Shown here: positions 29,023-37,920 of the stretch, piece by piece
Layout of the letters: each line of letters opens with the position of its first letter
Position numbering within the stretch: position 1 is the stretch's first letter
Translations under genes and position numbers: made by a program
The notes under the pieces: generated by a model
Database searches by the model: none
What the model saw: only the letters and a program-made list of their open reading frames with translations
What the model was told of the DNA's origin: nothing
Assembly: GCA_002722295.1 (NCBI GenBank)
Contig: PBLF01000007.1
Span: 1-62,133 of the forward strand
Reading direction: 5' to 3'
Source: Stappia sp.
GTDB lineage: Bacteria; Pseudomonadota; Alphaproteobacteria; Rhizobiales; Stappiaceae
DNA length: 62,133 nucleotides

Positions 29023-30546
29023 TCAGCTCGATGCGGCGGCCTCCGGAGGTATCTCGAAGCCCGGACCCAGCGGCGAAAGCCGGATCCCGGGCTGCAGGTT
29101 GCGGAACGGGAGGTCGTAGGCGTTGAGCGCCATGGGACCTGGAGCCGTGCACACGAGTATGGTTTCCGCGATGGGCTGGAAATGAGCCCGGAAATGCACC
29201 GAGCTCTTGTTCACGAGAATCGCCTGCTCGGTCGGTTCGATGCCGACGTAGCGGTACATCTCCTGGTCGGCGAGCTGCACCTTGCGGCTTGCCAGCACCA
29301 CCTTGACCCCTCCGATGGAGAGACAGGCCGAGGGGCCCAGGTCCATCCAGGTGTCGCCGTAGAACGGTCCGGACGTGCGGAAGCGTCCGTCCGAAAGGCT
29401 TTCGACGCGGAATGTGCCGGTGAAGGCTTCATCGCCGGGAACGCCGGTGCGTCCGCCAAGCGTCAGCTCCACCTCGTTTCCGACACCGGCCGCATGAGCG
29501 GTGGCCGCCGCCTGCGGGTCGACCATCAGGCCCAGTGCCGCGCGGGTCGCGCCCTCGGACACGAGCGCACGCAGCATTCCGGCGGTGTTGGAATCGCCGC
29601 CGGCACCCGGGTTGTCCTGCGTGTCCGCGATGACAATGGGACGCGAGGCGGTGGCGGCCAGGCGCATGGCCTCGCGCACGCCTTCTTCCGGCGACCAGGC
29701 CTTGCCCGCGAAGGCGCTCTCGTTTTCCTCGAAGAAGCGCAGCAGCCGGTCGGCGGCGGCATTGGCCGACGCCTGGTCGCTCGCATAGGCGAGCACCACC
29801 GGCGAGCACTCCGGAAAGTCCGCGGCGGGAAAGCCCGTCAGCGCCGAGGTCGAGGACACGGCGCCACCCTCGAGCTCGCCCACGAGCCTGTAGAGGCTGG
29901 CGGCCGGCTCGATGAAGGTGCACTGCCAGGGAATGGGGATGAGATAGGGCACCCGGCGCATGGACTTGGCGAACCGCTCGCCGTTCATCAGCCGCACGAG
30001 CTGCTCGGCAGTCCGCCGGCCGGTCTCGGCCATGTCCACATGCGGATAGGTGCGGTAGGCGACGAGAACATCGGCATTTTCGACCATGCGGCGGGTCGTG
30101 TTGCCGTGCAGGTCGAGGCTCGCGACGATCGGCACGTCAGGCCCGACGGCGGCGCGCACGCGCTCCAGGATCTCGCCTTCCCCGTCGTCCACATGGGCGC
30201 AGACCATGGCGCCATGCAGGTCGAGATAAACGCCGTCGAGCGGGCCGGCGGCGGCAAGGCGCTCCAGGATCTCGCCCATGATCGCCTCGAAGGCGTCCTG
30301 CTCCACGTGGGCGGAGGGGATCGCCACCGTCCACAGCAGCGGAACGAGCTCCCAGTTCTCGCGGGAGGCGACCTCGAGCGCACCGGCCACGCCGATGTTC
30401 ACGCCCGGGCTGCGGTCGAGAATTTCCTGCCCGCGGCTGAGCGGAATGTGGCCGCCGCCATGCTCGAATTCGGCCAGCGTCGCGCGGGTCGGAGCGAAGG
30501 TGTTGGTCTCATGCAGGAAACCGGCAAGAGCGACGCGTCGGGTCAC
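29023..30546 (-). CDS. M81 family metallopeptidase (MlrC/microcystinase C-like)
   Basis: From the GTG at 30546 the protein has 507 residues, the normal length for this family. The start RRVALAGFLHETNTFAPT holds the conserved HETN motif. YLDLHGAMV, VASLDLHGN and ADTQDNPGAGGDS are other family stretches with likely zinc-binding residues. MlrC cleaves linear peptides derived from microcystin in sphingomonads; most homologues have unknown substrates. It sits upstream of the peptide ABC operon and divergent from an IclR gene, which suggests degradation of an imported peptide-like compound. Confidence 0.9.
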   Translation of the reverse strand: MTRRVALAGFLHETNTFAPTRATLAEFEHGGGHIPLSRGQEILDRSPGVNIGVAGALEVASRENWELVPLLWTVAIPSAHVEQDAFEAIMGEILERLAAAGPLDGVYLDLHGAMVCAHVDDGEGEILERVRAAVGPDVPIVASLDLHGNTTRRMVENADVLVAYRTYPHVDMAETGRRTAEQLVRLMNGERFAKSMRRVPYLIPIPWQCTFIEPAASLYRLVGELEGGAVSSTSALTGFPAADFPECSPVVLAYASDQASANAAADRLLRFFEENESAFAGKAWSPEEGVREAMRLAATASRPIVIADTQDNPGAGGDSNTAGMLRALVSEGATRAALGLMVDPQAAATAHAAGVGNEVELTLGGRTGVPGDEAFTGTFRVESLSDGRFRTSGPFYGDTWMDLGPSACLSIGGVKVVLASRKVQLADQEMYRYVGIEPTEQAILVNKSSVHFRAHFQPIAETILVCTAPGPMALNAYDLPFRNLQPGIRLSPLGPGFEIPPEAAASS

Positions 30547-30669
30547 GATGGGAGCCTCCGGGCATGGACGTGGATGGAGTGCGCCTGTGCATCCGTGCCG
30601 GTTGCGCGCGTTTCCGCGGCTCGGCGGAGCATCCTGGCCAGTCCATCCTGAGGGCGGCATATGGTCGAA

Positions 30670-30694
30670 AGGTGTATCACTGTGCGATATACCT
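30670..30694. promoter_or_regulatory. Putative IclR operator
   Basis: Arms AGGTGTATC and GATATACCT (8 of 9 bases symmetric) separated by 7 nt, in the divergent region between the M81 gene and the IclR gene. Placement and symmetry suit a regulator site controlling the M81/peptide ABC genes and the regulator itself. The link to IclR is inferred. Confidence 0.6.
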
Positions 30695-30812
30695 GTATTG
30701 CTTTTTAGGTTAGGCTGGCCCTGCCACTTTCGTCAATGGCCTTTCCACGCAGGGTGGGGGCGGCAAGAGCGAAGGGGCGCGGGAGAGACGACCAGCAGGG
30801 AGTTGAACGCAC

Positions 30813-31667
30813 ATGGCGATGCGCAGCGAAAGCGACCCGGACTTCGAGAAGGGCCGGGGTACGGATGGCGTGGACCGGGAGCATCCGCTCTTCGTCCAGT
30901 CTGTGGCGCGCGCGCTCGACGTCCTGTCGGCCTTCCACGTGGCCGAGCATCCGCTGTCGCTCGGCGAACTGTCCGAGATTTCCGGCGTCGGGCGCAGCGC
31001 GGTGCAACGGATCGTCCACACGCTGCGCGAACTGGGCTATCTCGACCGCGATCCGGCCGACACCGGCTATGTGCCGGGTCTTCGCATCCTGGATCATTCG
31101 CGGGATTTCCAGCGGTTCGATCCGGTGATCGTGCGCGCAACGCCGGTGCTTCTGGAACTCCGCCGCACCGTGCGGGAGCGCGTTGATCTCAGCCTGCGCG
31201 ACGATCTTCGCCTCGTCTACGCCCGGCGCCTGCTCAGCAAGCGCGAGATCCTGATGTCCACGCTCGTCGGCCAGTCGGTGCCGCTGCATGCGACTTCCGG
31301 CGGATGGGCGATCATGGCGGGCCTGTCGCCCGACGAGGTGGACGATGTGCTGGCGCGCGCGCCGCTTCGGGCCGTCACGCCGCGCACGCTCACCGACCCC
31401 GATGAGATCCGGGACATGCTCGCCACCGTCCGGCGTCAGGGCTATGCGCTGGCCAGCGAGCAGATCCTGCTCGGGGAAGTCGCGGTCGGCGCCGCCATTC
31501 GTGGTCGCGACGGACGCCCGATCGCGGCGATCCACGTGGCCGGCTCGCTCTCGGAGTGGGAGCCCGACGCCTTCGCCCGGCACGTGGCCCCGCATGTCAT
31601 GGCGGCGGCCGCCGTCGTCAGCCAGAACCTGCGCGATCTGGGACCGGGCGATCTGGGCCAGAACTGA
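30813..31667 (+). CDS. IclR family transcriptional regulator
   Basis: A 284-residue regulator. The winged HTH (about residues 30-90) includes VARALDVLSAFHVAEHPLSLGELSE and RSAVQRIVHTLRELGYLDRD. The C-terminal ligand-binding domain has LHATSGGWAIMAGLSPDEVD and QGYALASEQILLGEVAVGAAI. Such proteins often control uptake and breakdown of organic acids or amides. Divergent placement suggests control of the M81-ABC-M20 gene set and perhaps the convergent amidase. Confidence 0.93.
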   Translation: MAMRSESDPDFEKGRGTDGVDREHPLFVQSVARALDVLSAFHVAEHPLSLGELSEISGVGRSAVQRIVHTLRELGYLDRDPADTGYVPGLRILDHSRDFQRFDPVIVRATPVLLELRRTVRERVDLSLRDDLRLVYARRLLSKREILMSTLVGQSVPLHATSGGWAIMAGLSPDEVDDVLARAPLRAVTPRTLTDPDEIRDMLATVRRQGYALASEQILLGEVAVGAAIRGRDGRPIAAIHVAGSLSEWEPDAFARHVAPHVMAAAAVVSQNLRDLGPGDLGQN

Positions 31668-31699
31668 CGCCCGCACGGGGGCCGGAGCACGTGCGGGCG
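31668..31699. terminator. Stem-loop between convergent iclR and amidase genes
   Basis: A perfect 10-bp inverted repeat CGCCCGCACG / CGTGCGGGCG with a 12-nt loop directly after the regulator stop codon. It lacks a T-tract but is well placed to block convergent transcription. Confidence 0.55.
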
Positions 31700-31708
31700 C
31701 GGTCATGA

Positions 31709-33094
31709 TCACAGGTCCGGCCACTCCGTGATGGCGCCGGTCCAGTCCTCGAAGGCGCGTGCCAGGCCCAGGACACCGAGGTCGTCGAACCGGTTCGCGG
31801 CGATCTGCAGGCCCACCGGAATGCCCGTCGAGGTCATCCCGCAGTGGATCGAACAGGCCGGCTGGTCACCCATGTTCCACGGCATGGTGAAGCCGATGTG
31901 CTCCATGGCATGGCGCGGGTCGTTGTTGGGCATGGCCAGTTCCGCCGGGAAGCTCGATGTCGGGTTCACCGGCGAGAGGATCGCGTCGAACCCGTGCAGG
32001 GCCCGGGCGGCGGCATCGCGGATGGCGATCGTGTTCTCGAAGGCGACCGCCACGGCGGCGCCGTCCAGCTCCTTGCCGCCGGCGGCCCACTCCAGGATGA
32101 AGGGCAGGATGCGGGTGCGCCGCTCCGGCGTCATGTCGCTGATCTTCGCCCAGAAGCGCGCCTGCCAGAAGGAGACCAGACTCTCCAGCAGCTCCTGCGT
32201 CATGAAGGGCTTGATCTCCACGATCTCGGCGCCCTCGGCGGCGAAACGCTCGGCGGCCGCCACGATCGCGGCGCGCACGTCCTTGTCGACGGGCAGGCCG
32301 CAGCCGGCGTCAAGCAGCAGTCCGAGTTTCTTGCCGCGCACGGTGGCGGGCGGCACGTTCCAGTCCAGCGTCTCGGGAGGAACCGAGGTGGCATCGCGCC
32401 AGTCCGGGCGCGCCAGGCTCGGCATCACGACCAGCGCGTCGTCCACGCAGCGGGTCATGGGACCATGGCACCGGCCGGGGAAATGGGGGTAGACCGGCAC
32501 GCGGCCCTGGGTCGCCTTGAAGCCGAACAGCCCGCACCATCCGGCCGGGATGCGGATCGAGCCGCCGATGTCGGTGCCCATGTGCACGGGGCCGAAGCCG
32601 GCCGCTCCGGCGGCTCCGGCGCCGGCGCTGGAGCCGCCCGGATTCTGCGACAGGTCCCAGGGATTGCGCGACAGCTTGTGGAAGCTCGACAGGCCCGAGC
32701 TCAGCATGCCGAAGTCGGGCGCGGTGGTCTTGGCGAAGAAGATCGCGCCGTCCTCGCGCAGGCGTGCTGCCGCAGGAGCGTCGTCTTCCGCCGGCGTGAG
32801 GTTGCTTGCCGCGGTCCCGTTGGGAACCGGGTCGCCCTTTGTGGCGATCATTTCCTTGATGGTGACGGGCAGGCCGTCCAGCGGACCCTTCGGGGCGCCC
32901 TTCGCCCAGCGTTCGGTAGCGGCCTCCGCCTCGGCGAGCGCCTCCTCCGGGCGGTACAGCCACAGTGCCGCGACCTTCGGCTCGACCGCCTCCACGCGAT
33001 CGACAATCGCCTGCATGTAGTCGCGCGGGGACAGCGATCCGTCCGCATAGGCGGCAAGGATCTGGCGGGCGGTCAGGCTCAGCAATTCACTCAT
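31709..33094 (-). CDS. Amidase (amidase-signature family)
   Basis: From the ATG at 33094 it has 461 residues; a GTG three codons earlier is possible. Amidase-signature features: Lys in LPVTIKEMIATKGDP, NPGGSSAGAGAAGAAGFGPV with the cis-Ser, and TDIGGSIRIPAGWCG with the nucleophilic Ser. It hydrolyses carboxamides to acid and ammonia; close relatives include glutamyl-tRNA amidotransferase A, but GatB/GatC are not nearby. Cytoplasmic. It probably belongs to the amide/peptide catabolic region. Confidence 0.92.
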   Translation of the reverse strand: MSELLSLTARQILAAYADGSLSPRDYMQAIVDRVEAVEPKVAALWLYRPEEALAEAEAATERWAKGAPKGPLDGLPVTIKEMIATKGDPVPNGTAASNLTPAEDDAPAAARLREDGAIFFAKTTAPDFGMLSSGLSSFHKLSRNPWDLSQNPGGSSAGAGAAGAAGFGPVHMGTDIGGSIRIPAGWCGLFGFKATQGRVPVYPHFPGRCHGPMTRCVDDALVVMPSLARPDWRDATSVPPETLDWNVPPATVRGKKLGLLLDAGCGLPVDKDVRAAIVAAAERFAAEGAEIVEIKPFMTQELLESLVSFWQARFWAKISDMTPERRTRILPFILEWAAGGKELDGAAVAVAFENTIAIRDAAARALHGFDAILSPVNPTSSFPAELAMPNNDPRHAMEHIGFTMPWNMGDQPACSIHCGMTSTGIPVGLQIAANRFDDLGVLGLARAFEDWTGAITEWPDL

Positions 33095-33256
33095 GTGTTC
33101 CACTCGGGCTAGCCGGTCGCGGGACCGGGCAGACGGCGATGCGGCCGTGCGGGACGGGACTGCATCCGGTGCCTTCAGCCTGCATCCGTCGCGAGTGTCA
33201 ATTCAATGCGAATTTTGTGGTCATGGTGTTGCCGAAACCGTTGCACTAAAGCTCGG

Positions 33257-34174
33257 TCATCCCAGGACACCGCTTTCACGGTAGGCGCGCAGGCGTGCCT
33301 CGACATGGGTGGCGAGACGGTCGGCGGCGAAGGTGAGTGTCGCACCCTTGCGCAGGCCGAGCTGAAGGTGGGTGTCGATCTTGAGGCCGGGCGCGAGCGG
33401 TCGGGTGACCAGCAGGCCGGCGTCGATGTCCCGGGCGATCGACAGGGGCGGAAGCACCAGGACGGCGGCCCGCAGGCGCGCCAGTTCCTTCTGTATGGCG
33501 ATGGAGGAGACGGCGAAGGACACATGCGCCGGGGGGTGACCGGCGCGTTTCAGCGTTTCCTCGATCACCCGGCGGACGCTGAAGGACATGTCCGGCATGG
33601 CAAGCGGGTAGCGCACGAGGTCCTCCAGCTCGAAAACGGGCTTCCGCGTTGCCGGATGATCGGGGGCCATGACGGCGGCGTGGGAAAGGGGATGGCGGCA
33701 GCGGGCGGTCACGCGGCTGTCCGCCGGCGAGAAGATGGTCAGGGCGAGATCCGCCTCGCCCTGCGCGACGGCATTGAGGGCCTCGGGCGCGGAGCCTTCG
33801 GCGATGGCCACCTCGACGTCTGGATAGAGCTTGTGGAACTCGGCGACACAGTCGGCCATGATCGCTCCGCCCGTGGCGCCGTTGACCCGCACCGAGACGG
33901 CGCCGCGCTTGAGGCCGCGCATGTCGTCGATGAACTGGCGGGCCTGCTCGAACTCGCGCATGGCGGTGCGGGCGTGGATGGCGAGCTGCTCGCCTGCCGC
34001 CGTGAGCACGATGCCGCGCGCGCTGCGTTCCACCAGCGGTGCGCCGAAGTGATACTCCAGGTTCTCGAGCTGGCGGCTGATCGCGGTGGGCGAGACGCCA
34101 AGCGCCTGTGCGGCGCGGCGGATGGAGCGGCAGCGCACGAGTTCGTTGAAATAGGTGATCGCCTGAAGCTGCAT
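33257..34174 (-). CDS. LysR family transcriptional regulator
   Basis: From the ATG at 34174 the protein has 305 residues, typical for the family. The HTH is FNELVRCRSIRRAAQALGVSPTAISRQLENLE near the N terminus, followed by an effector domain with VRVNGATGGAIMADCVAEFHKLYPDVEVAIAEG. A frame extension of 44 codons upstream lacks family similarity. The target is unknown. The gene follows the MFS gene on the same strand and lies 163 bp before the amidase gene, which it might control. Confidence 0.9.
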   Translation of the reverse strand: MQLQAITYFNELVRCRSIRRAAQALGVSPTAISRQLENLEYHFGAPLVERSARGIVLTAAGEQLAIHARTAMREFEQARQFIDDMRGLKRGAVSVRVNGATGGAIMADCVAEFHKLYPDVEVAIAEGSAPEALNAVAQGEADLALTIFSPADSRVTARCRHPLSHAAVMAPDHPATRKPVFELEDLVRYPLAMPDMSFSVRRVIEETLKRAGHPPAHVSFAVSSIAIQKELARLRAAVLVLPPLSIARDIDAGLLVTRPLAPGLKIDTHLQLGLRKGATLTFAADRLATHVEARLRAYRESGVLG

Positions 34175-34244
34175 GGGCGGCGGGTCCTTCCGGAAGTGTC
34201 GCCCCTGCCATAGCACGAGCGGGCGGCTCGCCGGCGCGTGGAAT

Positions 34245-35507
34245 TCACAAGGGTGCGGGACCGCTCGAGGCGCCGGCCTCCTTGCGCGGCTGCACGGAGA
34301 CGGCAAGCAGCGCGAAGAGAAAAAAGCCGAGGCCCGCGGCGACCGTGACGATCCACAGTGCCGGCACCGCCTCGAGACGCGCGATCATGAGAGCGAGAAG
34401 CGCGGGCGCGACCGCGGTCGCGAGCTGGCGCGCGGCGGAGAGCAGACCGACGGCCCGTCCGTATCCCTCGCGGCCGAACAGTTCCAGCGGCACGGTTCCG
34501 GCGATGATGCTGATCAGTCCGGAGCCCATGCCGAACAGGATGGCGAAACCGGCGGCACCGGCGAGCGTGCCCGTCATGAGAAGAAGCACCAGCCCGGCGA
34601 CCGGAAGGGCCGCCGCGATCGCGGCAAGCGTTGCTTGCCGGAGGCTGCTGCCGAAGACCATGTTGACCAGCCGGCTTGCCACCTGTGCCGGCCCGAAAAG
34701 GCTGACGAGCCAGGCTGCATCCGCGCCAAGCCCCAGATGGCGGGTCAGGGGGATCATGTGCACCAGGATCGAGCCGAGCACGAACCCCTCCACCGCCATG
34801 GCCAGCAACAGGAAACGGAGGCGGCGCGGACGTTCGGCGGGGGGAACCAGTGCGGGTTCGAGGGGCTCCGCCCGACCGGGTGCGTCGCCTGAAGGCGTCC
34901 GGCCGTTCCCGCCGGGGCGTATGCTGCGGATGGAGAGATGCAGCGGCAGGCACAGCAGCAGATTGAGCGCCGCAAAGACCAGGTAGACGTCGCGCCAGTC
35001 CAGAAACGAGGCCAGCCAGCCGGTCAGGGGCCAGAAGATGGTCGAGGCGAAGCCGGCGATCAGCGTCAGATGGGTGATGCGTCCGCGCGCCTCGCCGTCC
35101 GAGCCCTGGACGATGGCGACGAAGGCGGCGGCATAAAGCACGAAGGCCGAGGCCAGTTCCATGGTCACGAGGCCGGCGACAAAGGTCAGAGGGCCGCTGG
35201 CCATCGCGCATCCGGCGAGCGCGAGGGCGGCGGCGATCGAACCGAGCGACATGACGTTGGCTGCCCCGTGGCGGTCGGCGAGGCGCCCCGCGTAGGGCGC
35301 GGCAAGCCCGCCCGCGACAAGCGCGACCGTCAGCGCGGTGAAGATCCATTCCTCGTTCCAGCCGAGATCCCGGGACATGTCCGGCGCGAGGGTGGCGAAC
35401 GAGTAGAAGAGGGTCCCGTATCCGATGATCTGGGTCACGCCGAGGGCTGCAAGCGCCCATGACGGGTAGGTGCCGGCGTGCCGGGAGAGGGAGGCCATCG
35501 TGGTCAC
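34245..35507 (-). CDS. MFS transporter
   Basis: A 420-residue major facilitator with twelve hydrophobic segments. Loop 2-3 carries AGRLADRHGAAN. The GTG at 35507 overlaps the ArsR stop (GTGA); an ATG three codons later is the alternative. This tight coupling to an ArsR regulator indicates a repressor-transporter pair, as in efflux of a toxic compound or metalloid. The substrate cannot be read from the sequence. Confidence 0.88.
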   Translation of the reverse strand: MTTMASLSRHAGTYPSWALAALGVTQIIGYGTLFYSFATLAPDMSRDLGWNEEWIFTALTVALVAGGLAAPYAGRLADRHGAANVMSLGSIAAALALAGCAMASGPLTFVAGLVTMELASAFVLYAAAFVAIVQGSDGEARGRITHLTLIAGFASTIFWPLTGWLASFLDWRDVYLVFAALNLLLCLPLHLSIRSIRPGGNGRTPSGDAPGRAEPLEPALVPPAERPRRLRFLLLAMAVEGFVLGSILVHMIPLTRHLGLGADAAWLVSLFGPAQVASRLVNMVFGSSLRQATLAAIAAALPVAGLVLLLMTGTLAGAAGFAILFGMGSGLISIIAGTVPLELFGREGYGRAVGLLSAARQLATAVAPALLALMIARLEAVPALWIVTVAAGLGFFLFALLAVSVQPRKEAGASSGPAPL

Positions 35508-35809
35508 GGCCGCTCATCCGGTTCGGCGTCCGCACAGCACTCGCCCACCAGAAACTCCACCAGCGCATTCATCGCCGGATAGGTGGCCGTGCAAAGCAGT
35601 GTCGTGCCGTCGCGTCGCTGGTCCAGCAAGCCGGCGGCGGCCAGCGCCTTCACGTGATGCGACAGGGTGGAGCCTGGAATGCCGAGCCTCGCCCGGATTT
35701 CGCCGACGGCAAGCCCCCCTGGTCCGGCGCGAACCAGAAGGCGGTAGAGGGCGAGACGGGTCGGATTGCCGAGGGCGGCAAGTTGGCTGGCAGCTATTTC
35801 GATTTTCAT
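35504..35809 (-). CDS. ArsR family transcriptional regulator
   Basis: From the ATG at 35809 it has 101 residues. The winged HTH is visible: LAALGNPTRLALYRLLVRAG, LAVGEIRARLGIPGSTLSHHVKALAAAGLL. The metal-binding CVC motif in the recognition helix of classical ArsR is absent (GIPGSTLSHH), though a C-terminal Cys pair (GECCAD) could bind a thiophilic ligand. It is co-transcribed with the MFS gene. A perfect inverted repeat spans its start codon and is the likely autoregulatory operator. Confidence 0.9.
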   Translation of the reverse strand: MKIEIAASQLAALGNPTRLALYRLLVRAGPGGLAVGEIRARLGIPGSTLSHHVKALAAAGLLDQRRDGTTLLCTATYPAMNALVEFLVGECCADAEPDERP

Positions 35810-35819
35810 CGAAATAGCT
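35792..35819. promoter_or_regulatory. 12-4-12 inverted repeat over the arsR start codon
   Basis: Arms AGCTATTTCGAT and ATCGAAATAGCT are perfect reverse complements with a 4-nt centre. The ATG of the ArsR gene (35809-35807) lies across the centre and one arm. This is the length and symmetry of ArsR-family operators. In RNA it would also form a hairpin that hides the start codon. Confidence 0.75.
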
Positions 35820-35910
35820 CTATCCGCAGGACCCCTGCGCGACAAGCATGTTCTGCGACCATTTCCGCGAAGACGGGACCGGACCCTTGAGGGGGCCGGC
35901 CCGCGTGCCG

Positions 35911-36456
35911 TCAGGCGGCTTCGGCGGCACGTACGATCGGGAAGTCGATCTCGGTGTCGGCAACGATGTTCATCAGGTTGGTGAGGATGTTTTCCGCCAC
36001 CACCAGAACGATTTCGACGATCTCCGCATCCGAGTAGCCGGCCCCGCGTACCTCGGCCACCGCCTGGTCGCCCACATGGCCACGCTCACGCGCCACCAGG
36101 GCTGCAAAGCGGACCGCCGCGGCCGCCTTCGGGTCGGTCGACCCGCCCTTGCGGTTGAGGGCGATCTCCTCCGGGCTGATCCTGGCCAGGTTCAGGCCGA
36201 GATAGGTGTGTGCCGACAGGCAGTAGTCACAGCCGTTCACCTGCGCCACCGCAAGGGCGATGCGCTCGCGGGTCTTGACGTCGAGCAGCTTCGCCGCGCC
36301 GCCGGAAAGCCCCATGAACGCGCCGAGCGCCACCGGGCTGGAGGAGAGCAGGCGGAACATGTTGGGCACCACGCCGAGCTGCTGGTGCACGGCGTTCAGC
36401 GTGCCGCGCGAGGCTTCGGGAGCGGTTTCGAGATCGGGAATTGCAAGGCGGGACAT
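35911..36456 (-). CDS. Carboxymuconolactone decarboxylase/AhpD-like protein
   Basis: From the ATG at 36456 it has 181 residues. The motif NGCDYCLSAHTYLG contains the CxxC pair followed by His, as in AhpD-like peroxidase-associated proteins. Family members reduce peroxides or act as decarboxylases; the CxxC form favours a thiol redox role. It is divergent from a LysR gene across 120 bp, a common pairing for this family, so LysR control is likely. Confidence 0.9.
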   Translation of the reverse strand: MSRLAIPDLETAPEASRGTLNAVHQQLGVVPNMFRLLSSSPVALGAFMGLSGGAAKLLDVKTRERIALAVAQVNGCDYCLSAHTYLGLNLARISPEEIALNRKGGSTDPKAAAAVRFAALVARERGHVGDQAVAEVRGAGYSDAEIVEIVLVVAENILTNLMNIVADTEIDFPIVRAAEAA

Positions 36457-36576
36457 TGTGTCATCTCCTGTGTTGACGAGCCGGCATGGCTCGGATGTCA
36501 CGAAGATGTGCCTTCTCGATCCTCAGGATAATCTGGCAGTTTCGTAATTCAGTTTTCCGGAAAATGAGAAGGCGAC

Positions 36577-37536
36577 ATGGACCGTTTCGATGCCATGGCA
36601 ATGTTCCTCGCGGCCGTCGACCACGGCAGCCTGTCGGCGGCGGCGCGCGCGCTCAAGGTTCCGGTGCCGACCTTGAGTCGCAAGGTGGCGGACCTGGAAG
36701 CGGTGCTCGGCACCCAGCTTCTCACCCGCACCACCCGCAAGCTGAGTCTCACCGATGCGGGCCACGCCTACGCAGGCGCGGCAAGGCGCATCCTGGAGCA
36801 GGTCGAGGAGGCGGAGCGGGCGGCGGCGGGCGAGTTCGTGGCCCCGCGCGGCACACTGGTCGTCACGGCGCCGGTGCTGTTCGGACGGCTGCACGTGTTG
36901 CCCGTCGTCTGCGCGTTCCTCGCCCTGTTTCCGGAGATCGATGTCAAGCTGATGCTGGGCGACGGCAATGCGGACCTGGTGGAGGATCACATCGACATGG
37001 CGGTGCGTATCGGACCGCTGCCCGACAGCGGGCTCATCGCGACGCGGATCGGCGCCATGCGCGCGATCGTGTGTGCAAGCCCTTCGGCGATCGCCGGTCA
37101 CGGAGTGCCGCAAAGGCCGGAGGATCTGGCGGATGTGCCCTCGATCGCGACCAACGCACCCCTGTGGCGACCCGACTGGCGGTTTCGCGACCCGAAGACG
37201 GGAGCGTTCATCGAGGCGCCCATCCGGCCCAGGCTGACGACCTCCTCGGAAGCGGCGGCCGATGCGGCCGAACGCGGAACGGGCTTCGTGCGCCTTCTGC
37301 ACTATCAGGCGTTCGAGGCCTTGCGGAGCGGGCGTCTCGTCAGTGTGCTCGAGGCGTTCGAGCCCGAGCCTGCGCCGGTCCACCTTGTGCATCTCCCGAG
37401 AGGGCAGATGCCGCTCAAGATGCGCCGCTTCATCGACTTCGCCGCGCCGCGCCTGAAGCGCAGGCTCGCCGTGATCGCCGGCCTTGTGGAGGGGGAAACG
37501 CCGGAGGCTTTCGACATGCCCGCCGAAGCACGCTGA
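36577..37536 (+). CDS. LysR family transcriptional regulator
   Basis: A 319-residue LysR protein. HTH: FLAAVDHGSLSAAARALKVPVPTLSRKVADLEAVLG, followed by LLTRTTRKLSLTDAG. The effector domain includes GTLVVTAPVLFGRLHVLPVVCAFLALFPEIDV, close to the CrgA/AaeR-like subgroup. Probably controls the divergent AhpD-like gene. It is the last intact chromosomal protein gene before the island junction. Confidence 0.93.
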   Translation: MDRFDAMAMFLAAVDHGSLSAAARALKVPVPTLSRKVADLEAVLGTQLLTRTTRKLSLTDAGHAYAGAARRILEQVEEAERAAAGEFVAPRGTLVVTAPVLFGRLHVLPVVCAFLALFPEIDVKLMLGDGNADLVEDHIDMAVRIGPLPDSGLIATRIGAMRAIVCASPSAIAGHGVPQRPEDLADVPSIATNAPLWRPDWRFRDPKTGAFIEAPIRPRLTTSSEAAADAAERGTGFVRLLHYQAFEALRSGRLVSVLEAFEPEPAPVHLVHLPRGQMPLKMRRFIDFAAPRLKRRLAVIAGLVEGETPEAFDMPAEAR

Positions 37537-37574
37537 CGCGTGCGGCTTCCAGGGGGTGGCCCCGAAAAGCAAAA

Positions 37575-37592
37575 AAGCCCCTCACGGGGCTT
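37575..37592 (-). terminator. Rho-independent terminator of the tRNA-Gly gene
   Basis: On the minus strand AAGCCCC / GGGGCTT form a 7-bp stem with a 4-nt loop followed by a run of T. It lies about 30 nt beyond the 3' end of the tRNA-Gly remnant, as expected for the original tRNA terminator. On the plus strand it would also help end the LysR transcript. Confidence 0.85.
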
Positions 37593-37621
37593 CGGACATT
37601 CGCAAGATCTGGAAGTCAAAC

Positions 37622-37666
37622 TGGAGCGGGCGATGGGATTCGAACCCACGACCCCAACCTTGGCAA
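37622..37666 (-). repeat. 3' half of tRNA-Gly(GCC): island attachment site
   Basis: The minus strand from 37666 to 37622 reads TTGCCAAGGTTG, then the variable and T arm (GTGGGTTCGAATCCCAT), then CGCCCGCTCCA. This is the anticodon loop (GCC), 3' anticodon stem, T arm, acceptor strand and CCA end of an alphaproteobacterial tRNA-Gly. Upstream of TTGCCAA the expected 5' half is missing and the sequence is unrelated. A tyrosine recombinase gene starts 255 bp away. I infer that the crossover lies within this segment and that the whole tRNA gene was rebuilt at the far end of the island. Confidence 0.85.
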
Positions 37667-37920
37667 CTCGTCCGAGCAGTTTCCGCTCCAGCAAGTATTA
37701 AGCCGCAAAACTACGAAAAATCCCTATACCTCAATAACTTACGTTGACACTGCTTTCCGCGCCCATACGCTGGAAACGCCGTGGATTTCCGTTCTGCTGC
37801 TTCCCCCCTGCTTCCCCGGCCATGCTGCACCTGCGTGGGGAAGCAGATTTGGCTGGTCTCGCGCGCCTCCTTCGTAGTGATCGCTCAAACGAAAAGAATG
37901 CCGAGATCCGAAGGAGTTTT

